From Vibrio breoganii (GTDB lineage: Bacteria > Pseudomonadota > Gammaproteobacteria > Enterobacterales > Vibrionaceae): 64,000 nucleotides of DNA. This document shows positions 26,457 to 35,740 of the stretch, piece by piece. A program made the position numbers and the translations under genes. The notes under the pieces are model-generated. The model searched no databases and had not been told where the DNA came from. It saw only the letters and a program-made list of their open reading frames with translations. How positions within the stretch are numbered: position 1 is the stretch's first letter; each line of letters begins with the position of its first letter. The DNA lies in contig NZ_CP016177.1 in assembly GCF_001677275.1 (NCBI RefSeq), positions 806,001 to 870,000 on the forward strand. The letters are read 5' to 3'.

Positions 26457-27278
26457 ATGAAAAAGAACCGTATCTCCCTAGCTTTATGTGCCCTAATTTC
26501 TTCTTCACTTTCTTTCGTTTCTGTTGCCGAAGAAACCGAATCAGACGTTCAAGACATGTCAGATCCATTAGCGGTCTATACGCAAGCTGGCTTTGGCTAT
26601 ACCGATAAAGGTCTCAATTTAAAAATCGGTCAAACCTATGACACAGGTAGTGACATCACTATGGGTATGAATGTCCTTGAGATCAAAGGCATTGCTGGCG
26701 GTGCCATTGGTTTTCGCGATAGCGATGATCCGCAGTTTGCCAACGTAGATGACTCAATTGACTCTATTCGTTTTCGAAACTTTACCGTGGATTTAACCAA
26801 TGGTCGTGGTGCCCAGGTAGATATCTCTTGGGACTTTGACTCAAACCAAGGCTCAGCGTCATACAGCTTTATTCAGGCACTTCCTAAGATGGGCATGTTC
26901 AACTTCTACCCATTAGCCGGTCTAGGTGTTGCTGCGGGTGAAGAGCTTGTTCCTGAAACAGGTGGAGATTTAGATGCGGACCAACTACGTGATCGTTACA
27001 ACATGCACGGTACATTCTATGTGGCGGGTATGTACAGTAAGATGCAGATTACAGACAAATTCTGGCTGAACTATAACCCTATGTATTTAGGCTCTATTTC
27101 TGGTTCAAGCACCTTTAAAGACTTTGGATTTGAGGGCGACGACTCTGTATTCGCACACGAGTTTGCAGCCAGCTATCAAATTACCCCACGCGCTAACGTT
27201 CGTTACTTTGCTAACTGGACTGAAAATACAGACTTCACCGATGGCGACCATCGCATCGAGTTCAACTACCAATTCTAA
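26457..27278 (+). CDS. outer-membrane beta-barrel-like protein, unit A
   Basis: A 273-residue protein with a signal peptide (MKKNRISLALCALISSSLSF, cleavage near SVAEE). It shows alternating amphipathic strands and a C-terminal phenylalanine (IEFNYQF), as in Omp85-assembled barrels. TGAGG precedes the ATG at 26457; a longer start upstream lies in the conserved leader. It is followed by a DUF1254 lipoprotein gene 85 bases on. The segment GLNLKIGQTYD resembles GMNLKLDDTFN in the small barrel at 32295, so the barrels may be related. Substrate and family not identified. Confidence 0.8.
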   Translation: MKKNRISLALCALISSSLSFVSVAEETESDVQDMSDPLAVYTQAGFGYTDKGLNLKIGQTYDTGSDITMGMNVLEIKGIAGGAIGFRDSDDPQFANVDDSIDSIRFRNFTVDLTNGRGAQVDISWDFDSNQGSASYSFIQALPKMGMFNFYPLAGLGVAAGEELVPETGGDLDADQLRDRYNMHGTFYVAGMYSKMQITDKFWLNYNPMYLGSISGSSTFKDFGFEGDDSVFAHEFAASYQITPRANVRYFANWTENTDFTDGDHRIEFNYQF

Positions 27279-27363
27279 TCTTGCTTATTTTTGTTCCTAT
27301 TTCTTAGATGCCGACTTGCTAATGCAATTCGGCGTCAACGACACATAATTTTTTAGGTGGCCT

Positions 27364-29648
27364 ATGAAAACTCTTAATAAATCTATCTTATCAGCGATGA
27401 TGATCGCCGTGATGTCAGGTTGTACTGCCATTGGCAACAACTCTAACGAGCATACCGTCGTTACCCCATCAGGAGAATTCACATTCGACAATAGCTTTGA
27501 GCATGGCTTGCCAACCGAAGCAAGCTCCAAGGCTTTGTTTGATGAGATTGATTATCAACGTGCATCGCAAGCCTATATCTGGGCGGTGCCACTGGTATCA
27601 AACTATGCGTGGAAAGCGGCATACGCTGAAATGGGCGCAGAGGATGGGCAGATCACTTATGTTGAATCACATAAATCTAAATTGGGTGGCTTGACTTATA
27701 ACACCTCAACACCCTACGCGATTACCTGGTTCAATGTTGAAAAAGAGCCTGTAGTAATTGAAGTACCAACGGATGAATTACGTGGTGCGGTACATACCAT
27801 GTGGCAGATTGGTATTTCACAAATGACTAAGCCAGGCACCTATGTAATCAAGGCTGCAGGTAGCGAAACTCCGGAAAATCTACCGAAAGATGCGGTCGTG
27901 TTAGAGTCGGACACCAATTATGTATTCTTTGGTGTTCGCTTAATGGCGAAGACTGAACAGCAACGCATGCAAGATCTTGAAGCACTGCGTATTACTCGCC
28001 TTGATGGTTCAGTTCTAAGTGATAAACCCGTTAACTTTCCTGAAGTCGGTATCGATGCGAAACACCCTCGTGGCATGGCTTTCTGGGACGTATTGAACGA
28101 AGCAATACAAGCAGAACCTGTAGCAGAAAGAGACCGTATGATGCATGACATGTTACGTCCTCTAGGAATTGAGAAGGGAGAGGCGTTCTCACCAAATGCA
28201 AGACAGACTGGTATTTTAAACAGCGCAGTTGTCACAGGTGAAGCGATGGTTAAGAACATTGACTTCAACAAAACAGAGCGTCTCCCACAATCTGTCTATG
28301 GTCCAAAAGGCAATACGTGGGAGATTGCAACGGCATCGACACCCGATCAAAATCGTGGCTATGGCATGGATCTAGATGGTCGTGCAGCATGGTTCTATGA
28401 AGCCGTGACTAACGATATCGCAATGCACGGATTTGAAAATGGTGGGTGGGGCCAGATCTACCTTGATAACTACAGAGACAATGACGGTAATGGTTTAAAT
28501 GGTAGCGAGCACTACACCTTAACACTTGATGGTGATGTGAACTTTGCGGATCTGTTTTGTCGGATAGACGGCACCTGTTACCAGGTGCCACCCTCCTCAG
28601 AACCGTACGTGCAACTTTCACTGCATACGGCTCAAGCCTCCACAAAGGCACCGTTAAGCACCCAGTAACAAAATTACCTTTGCGATACACACTCAAAGCT
28701 TTAAAACTGCCCCAATGACCACTTAACGAATAAGAAACCACGGTTCGTTGTCAGAAGACGCACTGATTTCATTCGAAATCATCATTTGCTTTTCTTCTTT
28801 AATAAAGTTCTTCAAGCTATCTCGCAACGGGAGACCAGTTAGAAGTCAGCTCGCTTTCGCGCCAGATATAAACCTGTATCTACTTCATTACAAAGTAGCA
28901 TTCGCTTTTTCTAACCTCCTTTACCTGCACACCTATCGGCAACCTTCACAGGTTGCTTTCCCATAGGGAGATATACAGGCTTACCCTGTTCCGTATGTCG
29001 CGTAAAATGTCAACTTAGATGCCCACAATGGTGCGGAGAGTGCAATGACCACGAAAGAGTATTGTCCAATCTCTTTCCGACTCTCGTTGCCTTTTGGCTA
29101 CAGCGTATTAACCACTTCCGCTGCTTCATCGTATAACGCGCCTTAAATGGATTCACATTACATTCATCATATTGACCCCCTAGCACTCACCCAACTTGTG
29201 GTTGTCAGGAGAAACGTCCTCTCACGATTCCGTTCCCGCTCAGTTTAACGACCAAGCTTCGTTACATTGTCAGAGCCGCTGCTTTATTCAGGCTCCTAGG
29301 GGCATCTGGTGGTACAGATGGTTCACTCTTCGTGGTGAACAACGCTTCATACGACTTCAGGTCGCACGGACAATTACGGTTTATAACGTAGAAAACCGAG
29401 CGATTATTGATAACTCAATCCAACGCGCTGATGTTGGTTCTAACATTCCAGGAACCGTCAAAGATGAAGAAGGCAATTATACGTTCCACTTCTCACCGAC
29501 GAAACCTGATGGAGTTAACGCTGCAAACTGGGTAGAGACGCGTCCAGATGAAAACTGGTTTGTTTATTTCAGAGCATATTCACCAAGTAAAGCGTTTGTA
29601 GAGCAGCAACCTCATACCATTGTACCTAACTTCCAAAAGGTAAAATAA
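27364..29648 (+). pseudogene. DUF1254/DUF1214 lipoprotein gene interrupted by an antisense group II intron
   Basis: The 5' exon (27364-28558) encodes a lipoprotein signal (VMSGC) and a DUF1254 domain. The 3' part (29368-29648) encodes the DUF1214 end (TITVYNVENRAIID, NWVETRPDENWFVYFRAYSP). Joining base 28558 to 29368 restores one frame reading ...DLFWTITVYNV, 491 residues, so the break is exact. The inserted 809 bases are a group II intron on the opposite strand, which cannot splice from the sense transcript. As it stands, translation gives a truncated 434-residue product with an intron-derived tail. DUF1254 proteins are exported and of unknown function. GGTGG precedes the ATG weakly. Confidence 0.9.
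28559..29367 (-). mobile_element. ORF-less group II intron, 809 bases, antisense to its host gene
   Basis: On the minus strand it begins GTGCGACCTGAAG (the GUGYG 5' consensus) and ends CCGAC (AY 3' end). Near the 3' end lies a domain V hairpin, GAGCCGTATGCAGTGAAAG with the AGC triad, then TTGCACGTACGGTTCT. A domain VI hairpin follows (GGCACCTGG-TAA-CAGGTGCC region). No reverse transcriptase or maturase ORF fits in 809 bases, so any mobility needs a protein from elsewhere. The ends are confirmed by exact restoration of the DUF1254 frame. Confidence 0.88.
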
Positions 29649-29719
29649 ACCTTCGTTGTATGAGCTTCCAAAGTGAGATTGGAAGCTCTCAAACCTTTGA
29701 TGTCCGCAATAAGATATAA

Positions 29720-29850
29720 GTTAAGTAAAACTTAACTATTCATTAAAATTATATAAATTCCTTTAATTCAATAGCTTGATTATATTGTGCACAGATTAGT
29801 TTGAAGCGCGGGGATTGAGCTTCTTAAACCGTTTTGGATAGACGGTAATG
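29720..29850 (+). promoter_or_regulatory. LysR-type operator/promoter/leader module B
   Basis: Operator GTTAAGT-AAA-ACTTAAC (29720-29736) is a perfect 7-3-7 palindrome. A 44-base spacer leads to TATATT (29781-29786), then the shared leader with TTGAAGCGCGGGGAT and CTTCTTAAACCGTTTTGGAT. The untranslated leader continues to 30047, about 250 bases, and its first 115 or so align with module C. No gene is seen in the leader. Confidence 0.82.
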
Positions 29851-30047
29851 TTCTCTGCTGATGGTTAATAGCTTAACTCTGGGTTGCATGAGTAGAGCCG
29901 GACTTTTCTCGAGCTTTCAACAAGGCGCTGAAGGCTTTTAAAACAAAGTAAACGGATTTTTAGATACCTCAAGCCAGGATACGCACTCTTAGATTGCGTC
30001 CCTAGCAGAATATTTATTCCATTTTTAATGGGCGATGAGATCTATAA

Positions 30048-30656
30048 ATGAAAAAAATTCTTACTTTTTCTCTGTGCATGGCTTCGGGCCTAGCATCAGC
30101 TGAAAGCTACCAGTCACATGATTACATCGATTTAGGTTTTATGAATAACGATTTTGGCTCCGGTTTCACCGTAGCGGGATCTTTCGATGTCAAACAAATT
30201 GAGCCTTTGGTTGTTATTGGCTCTTACTCCCAAACCAGTGATGACTATGACTTTTCTCGTGTCAGTGTTGGTGCGGGCTGGAAGTTACCTCTCAACGTAC
30301 AGCATGATCTTTTTCAGCGTATTGACCTGTTCTTCCACGGTGAAATTGAAAATATTCAAGTGTCTGGAACAGGGAATTACTACTGTGTAACACCAGAATT
30401 CGGTGCCCCAATGTGCGTATCATCGTCATTAGATGAAAGCGACACTGGCCTTTATGGTGGTGCTTTAGCGAGATGGCAACTTACTGACAAATTAGAGTTG
30501 TTAGGTGATGTATCCATCAGAACAACGCGTGATTTCAATATTCCAGTGATGATTGGAGCGAATTATAGCTTCACTAAAAATTGGGTACTCAACGCAGAGT
30601 ATGAGTTTGGCAACTACGACCATATTTCAATATCTGCACGCTACCAATTTAACTAA
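30048..30656 (+). CDS. outer-membrane beta-barrel-like protein, unit B
   Basis: A 202-residue protein with a signal peptide ending near LASAESY. Alternating strand pattern, aromatic girdle residues, and the ending ISARYQFN suggest a small outer-membrane barrel. Two cysteines (YYCVTP and MCVSS, about residues 117 and 127) could form a loop disulfide. GCGATGAGA lies upstream of the ATG but the Shine-Dalgarno is weak. It is followed 26 bases later by a lipoprotein gene, presumably in the same transcript from module B. Confidence 0.75.
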   Translation: MKKILTFSLCMASGLASAESYQSHDYIDLGFMNNDFGSGFTVAGSFDVKQIEPLVVIGSYSQTSDDYDFSRVSVGAGWKLPLNVQHDLFQRIDLFFHGEIENIQVSGTGNYYCVTPEFGAPMCVSSSLDESDTGLYGGALARWQLTDKLELLGDVSIRTTRDFNIPVMIGANYSFTKNWVLNAEYEFGNYDHISISARYQFN

Positions 30657-30682
30657 TTTTTAGACAATTTCTGGAGTTCTGA

Positions 30683-31975
30683 ATGAAAAATTTACTACAT
30701 GTCGCCGTATTGAGCCTTTTCTTAATGGGTTGTGGAGACGATGACCTTTATAAGACAAGCATTCCAATCTTGGAAGAAGGTGTATTGGGGGTTCAAATCC
30801 TTGACACTGATGGTGTGGAAGTTGACGGCGCGCGTATCTCTATTTTTGATGACAACAACGTTTTTGTTACGAGTGCATTTACAGATAGCATCGGCGAGCG
30901 CTCTTTTGAGCTGCAAGAAGGTGTTTACACCATCAAGGTAGCAGCTCAAGGATATATCCCATCGCCAGTACAGGGTGGCATTGCAATTCCTGTGCAAATT
31001 AATGGCGGTGAAGCCACGGATCGCTCTATCCCGCTCACGTTTGACCCAAATGCAGCGAATACGACTTATATCCAAGGTAATGCCAATATTCGAGGTAACT
31101 TAGTGGTTATTTCTGATGATGCTAATGCGTATTCAACGTTTACGGATTCTAATGGTAATTACTATCTGTACAACATTCCAGCAGGATCAAACTACAAATT
31201 GACGTCTTACCATACGGGCTATGAGACGGATCTTCTTGATGTTTCGCTCAGTGTTGATACTCCTATTCTGGATAAGAACATTAATGCTCGTCAATCGTCA
31301 GCATTGCCTGAGTTAACGGGTTCTGTAACCTTCTTGGCAACAAAAAACGGTACCGTAGATATTACCGTTACTTTACCTGAAACAGGTGATGTGATCCCAG
31401 GGGCGGTGACGTACACAAGCGGTACTTACACAATGAATGATTTACCGAAGGGCCAGTTCAAAGTTTGGGCAACCTACAATAATGACGGTTATGTCATGGA
31501 CCCAGATTGGATTGCTAAAAATGGCGGTGAGGATTCTGCATTAGGTCTTGTTGTTAATAGCTCTAATCTAACAAAAAACTTCTCTGTCACTGGCGCAGTT
31601 GAGCTTGTATCACCAACCAACTCGTTAGATGAAGTGACCCCAAAAGTAATTAGCACTACAACACCTACGTTTGAGTGGAAAGCTTACTCATCAGCACAAG
31701 ATTATGCTGTTGAAGTCACTGATATCGATGGAAACCTTGTGTGGGGTGGCGTGGAATGGAGTGGGGATGAAGCTGCCCCAATCGCTACACCAAAGCACGG
31801 TTCGATAGGCTCGGTTACATCAATTAAGTATAACTTTGATAACAACCCAGAAACCCCAAGCCTTGAAGATGGTCAACTGTATAAATGGTCTGTAACGGCA
31901 ATAAATACAGGTAATACAGCTATCTCTACCAGTGAAAACCAAGTTGGTATTATTAAAGTTGAGCTACCGCAGTAG
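30683..31975 (+). CDS. lipoprotein with carboxypeptidase-regulatory-like repeats
   Basis: A 430-residue lipoprotein with lipobox LFLMGC. Two or more regions resemble CarboxypepD_reg/Cna-B-like beta-sandwiches: about residues 36-100 (GVQILDTDGVEVDGARISI, then GVYTIKVAAQGYIPS) and 132-200 (TFTDSNGNYYLYNIPAG, YKLTSYHTGYETD). A more C-terminal Ig-like part (about 310-430) contains TPTFEWKAYSSAQDYAVEV. GGAG lies upstream of the ATG. Such domains suggest a surface or periplasmic binding role. It shares the unit with the barrel at 30048. Exact function unknown. Confidence 0.8.
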   Translation: MKNLLHVAVLSLFLMGCGDDDLYKTSIPILEEGVLGVQILDTDGVEVDGARISIFDDNNVFVTSAFTDSIGERSFELQEGVYTIKVAAQGYIPSPVQGGIAIPVQINGGEATDRSIPLTFDPNAANTTYIQGNANIRGNLVVISDDANAYSTFTDSNGNYYLYNIPAGSNYKLTSYHTGYETDLLDVSLSVDTPILDKNINARQSSALPELTGSVTFLATKNGTVDITVTLPETGDVIPGAVTYTSGTYTMNDLPKGQFKVWATYNNDGYVMDPDWIAKNGGEDSALGLVVNSSNLTKNFSVTGAVELVSPTNSLDEVTPKVISTTTPTFEWKAYSSAQDYAVEVTDIDGNLVWGGVEWSGDEAAPIATPKHGSIGSVTSIKYNFDNNPETPSLEDGQLYKWSVTAINTGNTAISTSENQVGIIKVELPQ

Positions 31976-32041
31976 CGTAGACTCTCGATAACTCCTGAGC
32001 CAGTAAATCCTTGCTGGCTCAATTCACAGGCTAAATCCTCA

Positions 32042-32170
32042 ATTAAGCCTAGCTTAACCATTCATTAAATTTATATGAATTCCCTTAATTTAATTCACTG
32101 GTTATATTATACGCAACTTAGACAGAGGCGCAGGGATAGAGCTTCTTAAACCGTTTTGGATAGACGATAA
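32042..32170 (+). promoter_or_regulatory. LysR-type operator/promoter/leader module C
   Basis: Operator ATTAAGC-CTA-GCTTAAC (32042-32058) has one mismatched end base. A 44-base spacer precedes TATATT (32103-32108). The leader contains AGAGGCGCAGGGAT and CTTCTTAAACCGTTTTGGAT, then CTGCTGATGGT, AGCTTAACTCT and ATGAGTAGAG, also present in module B. The leader runs to 32294. Confidence 0.82.
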
Positions 32171-32294
32171 AATTCCCTGCTGATGGTCAAGAGCTTAACT
32201 CTAAATAGGATGAGTAGAGTGTCGTTAAGTTGAAGACTAAAAGCATTATTTTGTGAACATTGCGCTACGACGCATGACAAATAAGGTTTTCTTA

Positions 32295-32696
32295 ATGAAC
32301 AACAAATTTTCTCTTTCGCTACTTACTGTACTTCTTTCTAGTGTTGCTGTTTCTGCCAATGCCTCTGTAAAGCTTGGTATGGGTGTTGACCAAGGTTTAG
32401 GTATGAACCTTAAGCTTGATGATACCTTCAACATCTTTGCGGGTAACAACGGTATGGCGTTTGATTATCATGTCCTACGCGGAAATTTGTCAGCGAGTAC
32501 TCCACTTTCTTATTTTGTTGGCGTTGGTGGTTACTACGAGTGGGATGATGACTTTGGTATGCGCGTTCCTGTCGGTCTAGATTGGAGCTTTGCATCAAAC
32601 TGGAACCTTTATGGTCATGTGAATCCAGAGGTGCAGTTTCATCGCAAAGCGAAGTTTAAAGTCGGTGCTGGCTTTGGTGTCAGTTACAAGTTCTAA
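32295..32696 (+). CDS. small outer-membrane beta-barrel-like protein, unit C
   Basis: A 133-residue protein with a signal peptide (MNNKFSLSLLTVLLSSVAVS, cleavage near ANA). The mature part of about 110 residues has repeated glycine/aromatic strands (YFVGVGGYYEWDDDF, FKVGAGFGVSYKF) and ends in phenylalanine, consistent with a small barrel. AAGG lies upstream of the ATG at 32295. It follows module C and is ended by a strong terminator. It looks like a member of the same regulon. Specific function unknown. Confidence 0.78.
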   Translation: MNNKFSLSLLTVLLSSVAVSANASVKLGMGVDQGLGMNLKLDDTFNIFAGNNGMAFDYHVLRGNLSASTPLSYFVGVGGYYEWDDDFGMRVPVGLDWSFASNWNLYGHVNPEVQFHRKAKFKVGAGFGVSYKF

Positions 32697-32710
32697 ACCA
32701 ACACTTCTAT

Positions 32711-32737
32711 AGCCGACATTCCCATGTCGGCTTTTTT
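32711..32737 (+). terminator. terminator after small barrel gene
   Basis: AGCCGACAT and ATGTCGGCT pair perfectly around TCCC, followed by six T. The next ORF (32776) begins just beyond it, so it depends on read-through or its own promoter. Confidence 0.9.
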
Positions 32738-32775
32738 GTTCAGATAACCCTAAAGCACTCACAGCGAGGTTAGTA

Positions 32776-33129
32776 ATGCGCAATAAGATTTCCATTGGCT
32801 TAATGACATGCCTGCTTCCTCTTGAAAGTAAGGCCTCTCTTCGTGCTGAAAGTAATGCTAGCTATTTGAATGAAACACCTGTTGTTGAAGTTGAACAGAA
32901 CTCTGTGATTACACAAAGACTGCAACAATTATTTCCTTTGAGAGAAAAAGCGGCAGGTAGAGCATCTGATTTTACGTTGTATGAATTTCGTCAATTTCGA
33001 GATGAAAGAAGCGGTTCAGCACTGTTTTTACCTCACTGTGAAATAGAACAAAAAGCAAAAACCAATTCAGTAACGACTTGGCACCAAATGCAAGCAGATG
33101 GTCGATTGATTAAAAAGGCCGACTGTTAG
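32776..33129 (+). CDS. hypothetical exported protein
   Basis: A 117-residue protein with a short, imperfect signal-like N-terminus (MRNKISIGLMTCLLPLESKA). The rest is soluble and charged, with two cysteines (PHCEIE and the final KADC). CGAGG precedes the ATG. It lies 80 bases after the small barrel, beyond a terminator. I do not recognise the family. It may be the last member of the LysR-linked region or an independent gene. Confidence 0.6.
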   Translation: MRNKISIGLMTCLLPLESKASLRAESNASYLNETPVVEVEQNSVITQRLQQLFPLREKAAGRASDFTLYEFRQFRDERSGSALFLPHCEIEQKAKTNSVTTWHQMQADGRLIKKADC

Positions 33130-33270
33130 TTAGCTTCACGACGTTATTTTCTGGAGTGCTAAGATCCGCTTTTACTTAATATTGATAGCGTTGTGATAGG
33201 CTGATAGATAGGTCCAACATCCATTACTTGGCATTGATATTGGACCTAGAGTCACTATCTTCTATCAGGC

Positions 33271-34197
33271 TTAAGCTGGATGATGCTCAATCCAATGCTT
33301 GGCAATATCTTCTCTGGTAGCAATCCATACATTATCGTGTGACTGAACGTAATCTAGGAACCGCTTTAGTGCCATAAAGCGGCTTGGCTTACCTATGATT
33401 CGACAGTGCAGTCCAATAGACATCATCTTAGGTTTCGTTTCCCCCTCAGCGTACAAACAGTCGAAGTGGTCCTTCAAATACTGAAAGAACTCATCACCAT
33501 GGCTGAATCCATACGGCGATGAGAAACGCATATCGTTGGTATCTAAGGTGTAAGGGATCACCAAGTGAGGTTGAGTTTGCTTAGCGCCCTCATAGGCTGG
33601 AACTTGCGCCCAAAAGGGTAGGTCATCGCCATAATAATCAGAGTCGTACAGCAGTCCGTCTTGCTGAGAGGCGAGCTCACGTGTGTTGGGGGAGTCTCGC
33701 CCTGTATACCAGCCGATAGGGCGCTTACCTGTAAGCTCTTGGATGATATCAAGGGCCTGCTGCATGTGCTGGCGCTCTTCTTGTTTTGGCATGTGCTGAT
33801 AGTGAATCCATTTTAAGCCATGACAGGCAATCTCATGCCCATCTTGAATAATGGCTTTTGTAACCTCAGGGTTGCGCTTGAGCGCGGTTGCCACGCCAAA
33901 GACGGTAAGAGGAAGTTGGCGCTGCTTAAACTCATTTAATATCCGCCAAACGCCTGCTCTAGAGCCATATTCATACATGGACTCCATGCTCATATGTCGG
34001 TCGGCATAGGCTTCAGCGCCCGGAATTTCTGATAAAAAGGTCTCTGAGTGCTCATCGCCGTGCAGAATGCAGTTTTCCCCTCCCTCTTCATAATTGAGGA
34101 CGAATTGAACGGCTATCTTTGCCTTGTTTGGCCAGTTGGCGTGAGGAACATTGTCTCTACCATATCCGATGTAATCGCGAGGGTTGAATTCATCCAT
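33271..34197 (-). CDS. puuE: allantoinase PuuE (polysaccharide-deacetylase fold)
   Basis: A 308-residue cytoplasmic enzyme of the metal-independent allantoinase type (PuuE), which hydrolyses allantoin to allantoate. It has the polysaccharide deacetylase (NodB) fold. Family-typical stretches are PRDYIGYGRDNVPHANWP at the start, ALKRNPEV, HEIACHGLKWIHY (about 127-139), GWYTGRDSPNTR (about 165-176) and SIGLHCRIIGKPSR (about 265). The length matches PuuE. It is followed upstream by a racemase and a GntR gene on the same strand, forming an allantoin operon. Confidence 0.92.
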   Translation of the reverse strand: MDEFNPRDYIGYGRDNVPHANWPNKAKIAVQFVLNYEEGGENCILHGDEHSETFLSEIPGAEAYADRHMSMESMYEYGSRAGVWRILNEFKQRQLPLTVFGVATALKRNPEVTKAIIQDGHEIACHGLKWIHYQHMPKQEERQHMQQALDIIQELTGKRPIGWYTGRDSPNTRELASQQDGLLYDSDYYGDDLPFWAQVPAYEGAKQTQPHLVIPYTLDTNDMRFSSPYGFSHGDEFFQYLKDHFDCLYAEGETKPKMMSIGLHCRIIGKPSRFMALKRFLDYVQSHDNVWIATREDIAKHWIEHHPA

Positions 34198-34259
34198 AAT
34201 TAAAACCTTGTGCTGTTGTAGCTAATGAAAAACGTACCAAAGGGAATTAGGAGGCAGTG

Positions 34260-34991
34260 TTACTGACTCCAATGCTTGAATTGCCCTTGAAATGCTTTAG
34301 GGAGAGGCTTTGCATACTGCCCCTTTTTTGATGTGGTGAGTTTTAACTGATGCAGCGACTCTGCAAGTTTTACCGCGGCAACCACGCCATCAATGACGGG
34401 GACTTCGAGTTGTCGTGATAACTCATCCGCCAAGTCTGACATTCCGGCGCAGCCAAGGACAATGGCTTCAGCACCATCTTCATTGATCGCTGTTAGGCAT
34501 TCCTGTTTTAGCGCTTGATAGGTGTCGAGATTGATGGACTCGAGATCGAGAACCGCAATATCGGTGGCTCGCACCCCGCTGCATAAATGCTGGTAGCCAT
34601 AGCGTTGTAACAGATGCTCACTTGCTGGCAAGGTTCTGGTCATGGTCGTCACCACGCCAAATCGATAGCTCACTAGGCTGGCAAGTTGAAAGGCGGCGCC
34701 GGCGATGCCGATGACAGGCTTTGTGGCAATTTCTCTCGCGGCATCAAGGGCAGGATCACCGAAGCAGGCAATAATATGAGCATCCACACCTTGCTCTTCG
34801 CCTTGCTGAATTAAGTCTAAAAGAGCCGCTGCTGCGATGGTTTCATCAAAAGCACTCTCAATACTCTCGGGGCCATTGATTGGCGAAGAAGCCATTATCA
34901 CAGTATCCGCGAGGGCTACGTTGTGGGCGCTGATGGCTATTTTGTCTGTCATACCCTGACAGGTATTAGGGTTGATAAGGTTTATTTTCAT
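34260..34991 (-). CDS. hpxA: allantoin racemase (Asp/Glu/hydantoin racemase family)
   Basis: A 243-residue enzyme with the two catalytic cysteines of the family: C76 (IIACFGDP) and C181 (VLGCAGM). The N-terminus INLINPNTCQGMTDKI is characteristic of hydantoin/allantoin racemases. It would interconvert S- and R-allantoin so that both can feed allantoinase. The context with puuE, an NCS1 permease and a GntR regulator favours allantoin over hydantoin. It starts 3 bases from the GntR gene stop, so the two are tightly coupled. Confidence 0.9.
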   Translation of the reverse strand: MKINLINPNTCQGMTDKIAISAHNVALADTVIMASSPINGPESIESAFDETIAAAALLDLIQQGEEQGVDAHIIACFGDPALDAAREIATKPVIGIAGAAFQLASLVSYRFGVVTTMTRTLPASEHLLQRYGYQHLCSGVRATDIAVLDLESINLDTYQALKQECLTAINEDGAEAIVLGCAGMSDLADELSRQLEVPVIDGVVAAVKLAESLHQLKLTTSKKGQYAKPLPKAFQGQFKHWSQ

Positions 34992-34994
34992 TCA

Positions 34995-35666
34995 TTAATC
35001 CATGTTGGCGAAAAGCTGTTGAAAGTTAATTGATTGGGACTGGCTAGACTCAAGATTGAGTGATGATTTGATCATTTCTAGGTGATGAGTCATCCAGTGG
35101 ATAGCTTGTTCAGCCTGATTGTTATCCAGAAGATCCAGAAATTCAGAGTGATCGCCACAATCACAGCTCACGCTACTGCGTGAACCATAGGCGGCGATGA
35201 TGAGAGAAGAGCGGTAGCATAACTGTTCAATAAAATTGGCTAGCACTGAATTGCCAGATTGCTTTGCCAGCTCAAAGTGGAAGCGGGCTGTCAGCTGTAT
35301 AGAGGACGCGAGATCTTTTCGCTGCTCCGCTTTTTTCTCTTCGCTTACCATTGCTCTGAAACGACAAGAGCTTTGTTCGTCCCAGTTCGCAAGAATATCC
35401 TTAACAAGCAGTGGCTCAAGCATGATGCGGCTACGTAATACATCTTCAGCTTCTTGCTTGCTTGGGTTATTTACGTGTGCGCCCTTGTTTGGCTGGATGA
35501 CCACAAAGCTTTCCAGTGCAAGGCGCTGTAGTACCTTGCGAATACCTGTACGGCTGATCCCAAAGGCTTCAGAGAGCTTGTCTTCTGGGAGGCGTACTCC
35601 TGGCTCAAGCTTATGCTCGACGATTGCTTTTAATATCTTCTGATAGACTTTTTCATCATTTGCCAT
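34995..35666 (-). CDS. GntR/FCD-family regulator of the allantoin module
   Basis: A 223-residue regulator with an N-terminal winged helix (about 10-75; LPEDKLSEAFGISRTGIRKVLQRLAL) and a C-terminal FCD domain (HFELAKQSGNSVLANFIEQL). It is the first gene of the operon with racemase and allantoinase, and divergent from the NCS1 permease. Two GTATAC palindromes lie in the 332-base divergent region, one near each promoter. That matches the operator type of this regulator class, so I infer control of both units. The effector is probably allantoin or a breakdown product. Confidence 0.9.
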   Translation of the reverse strand: MANDEKVYQKILKAIVEHKLEPGVRLPEDKLSEAFGISRTGIRKVLQRLALESFVVIQPNKGAHVNNPSKQEAEDVLRSRIMLEPLLVKDILANWDEQSSCRFRAMVSEEKKAEQRKDLASSIQLTARFHFELAKQSGNSVLANFIEQLCYRSSLIIAAYGSRSSVSCDCGDHSEFLDLLDNNQAEQAIHWMTHHLEMIKSSLNLESSQSQSINFQQLFANMD

Positions 35667-35740
35667 TGTCTAGTGTTCCTTCTTTGTTCCCTTATATAGA
35701 TGCAATATGTATACCATTTTAGTAAAAGTACCAATTAATA

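Noticed and set aside
28409..28741. Minus-strand ORF of 110 codons as a maturase remnant
   Set aside because: It spans intron domains V-VI and runs into the host exon antisense; no reverse transcriptase motif is visible.
29196..29648. 150-codon ORF as an independent gene
   Set aside because: Its first 57 codons are group II intron sequence and the rest is the 3' end of the interrupted DUF1254 gene.
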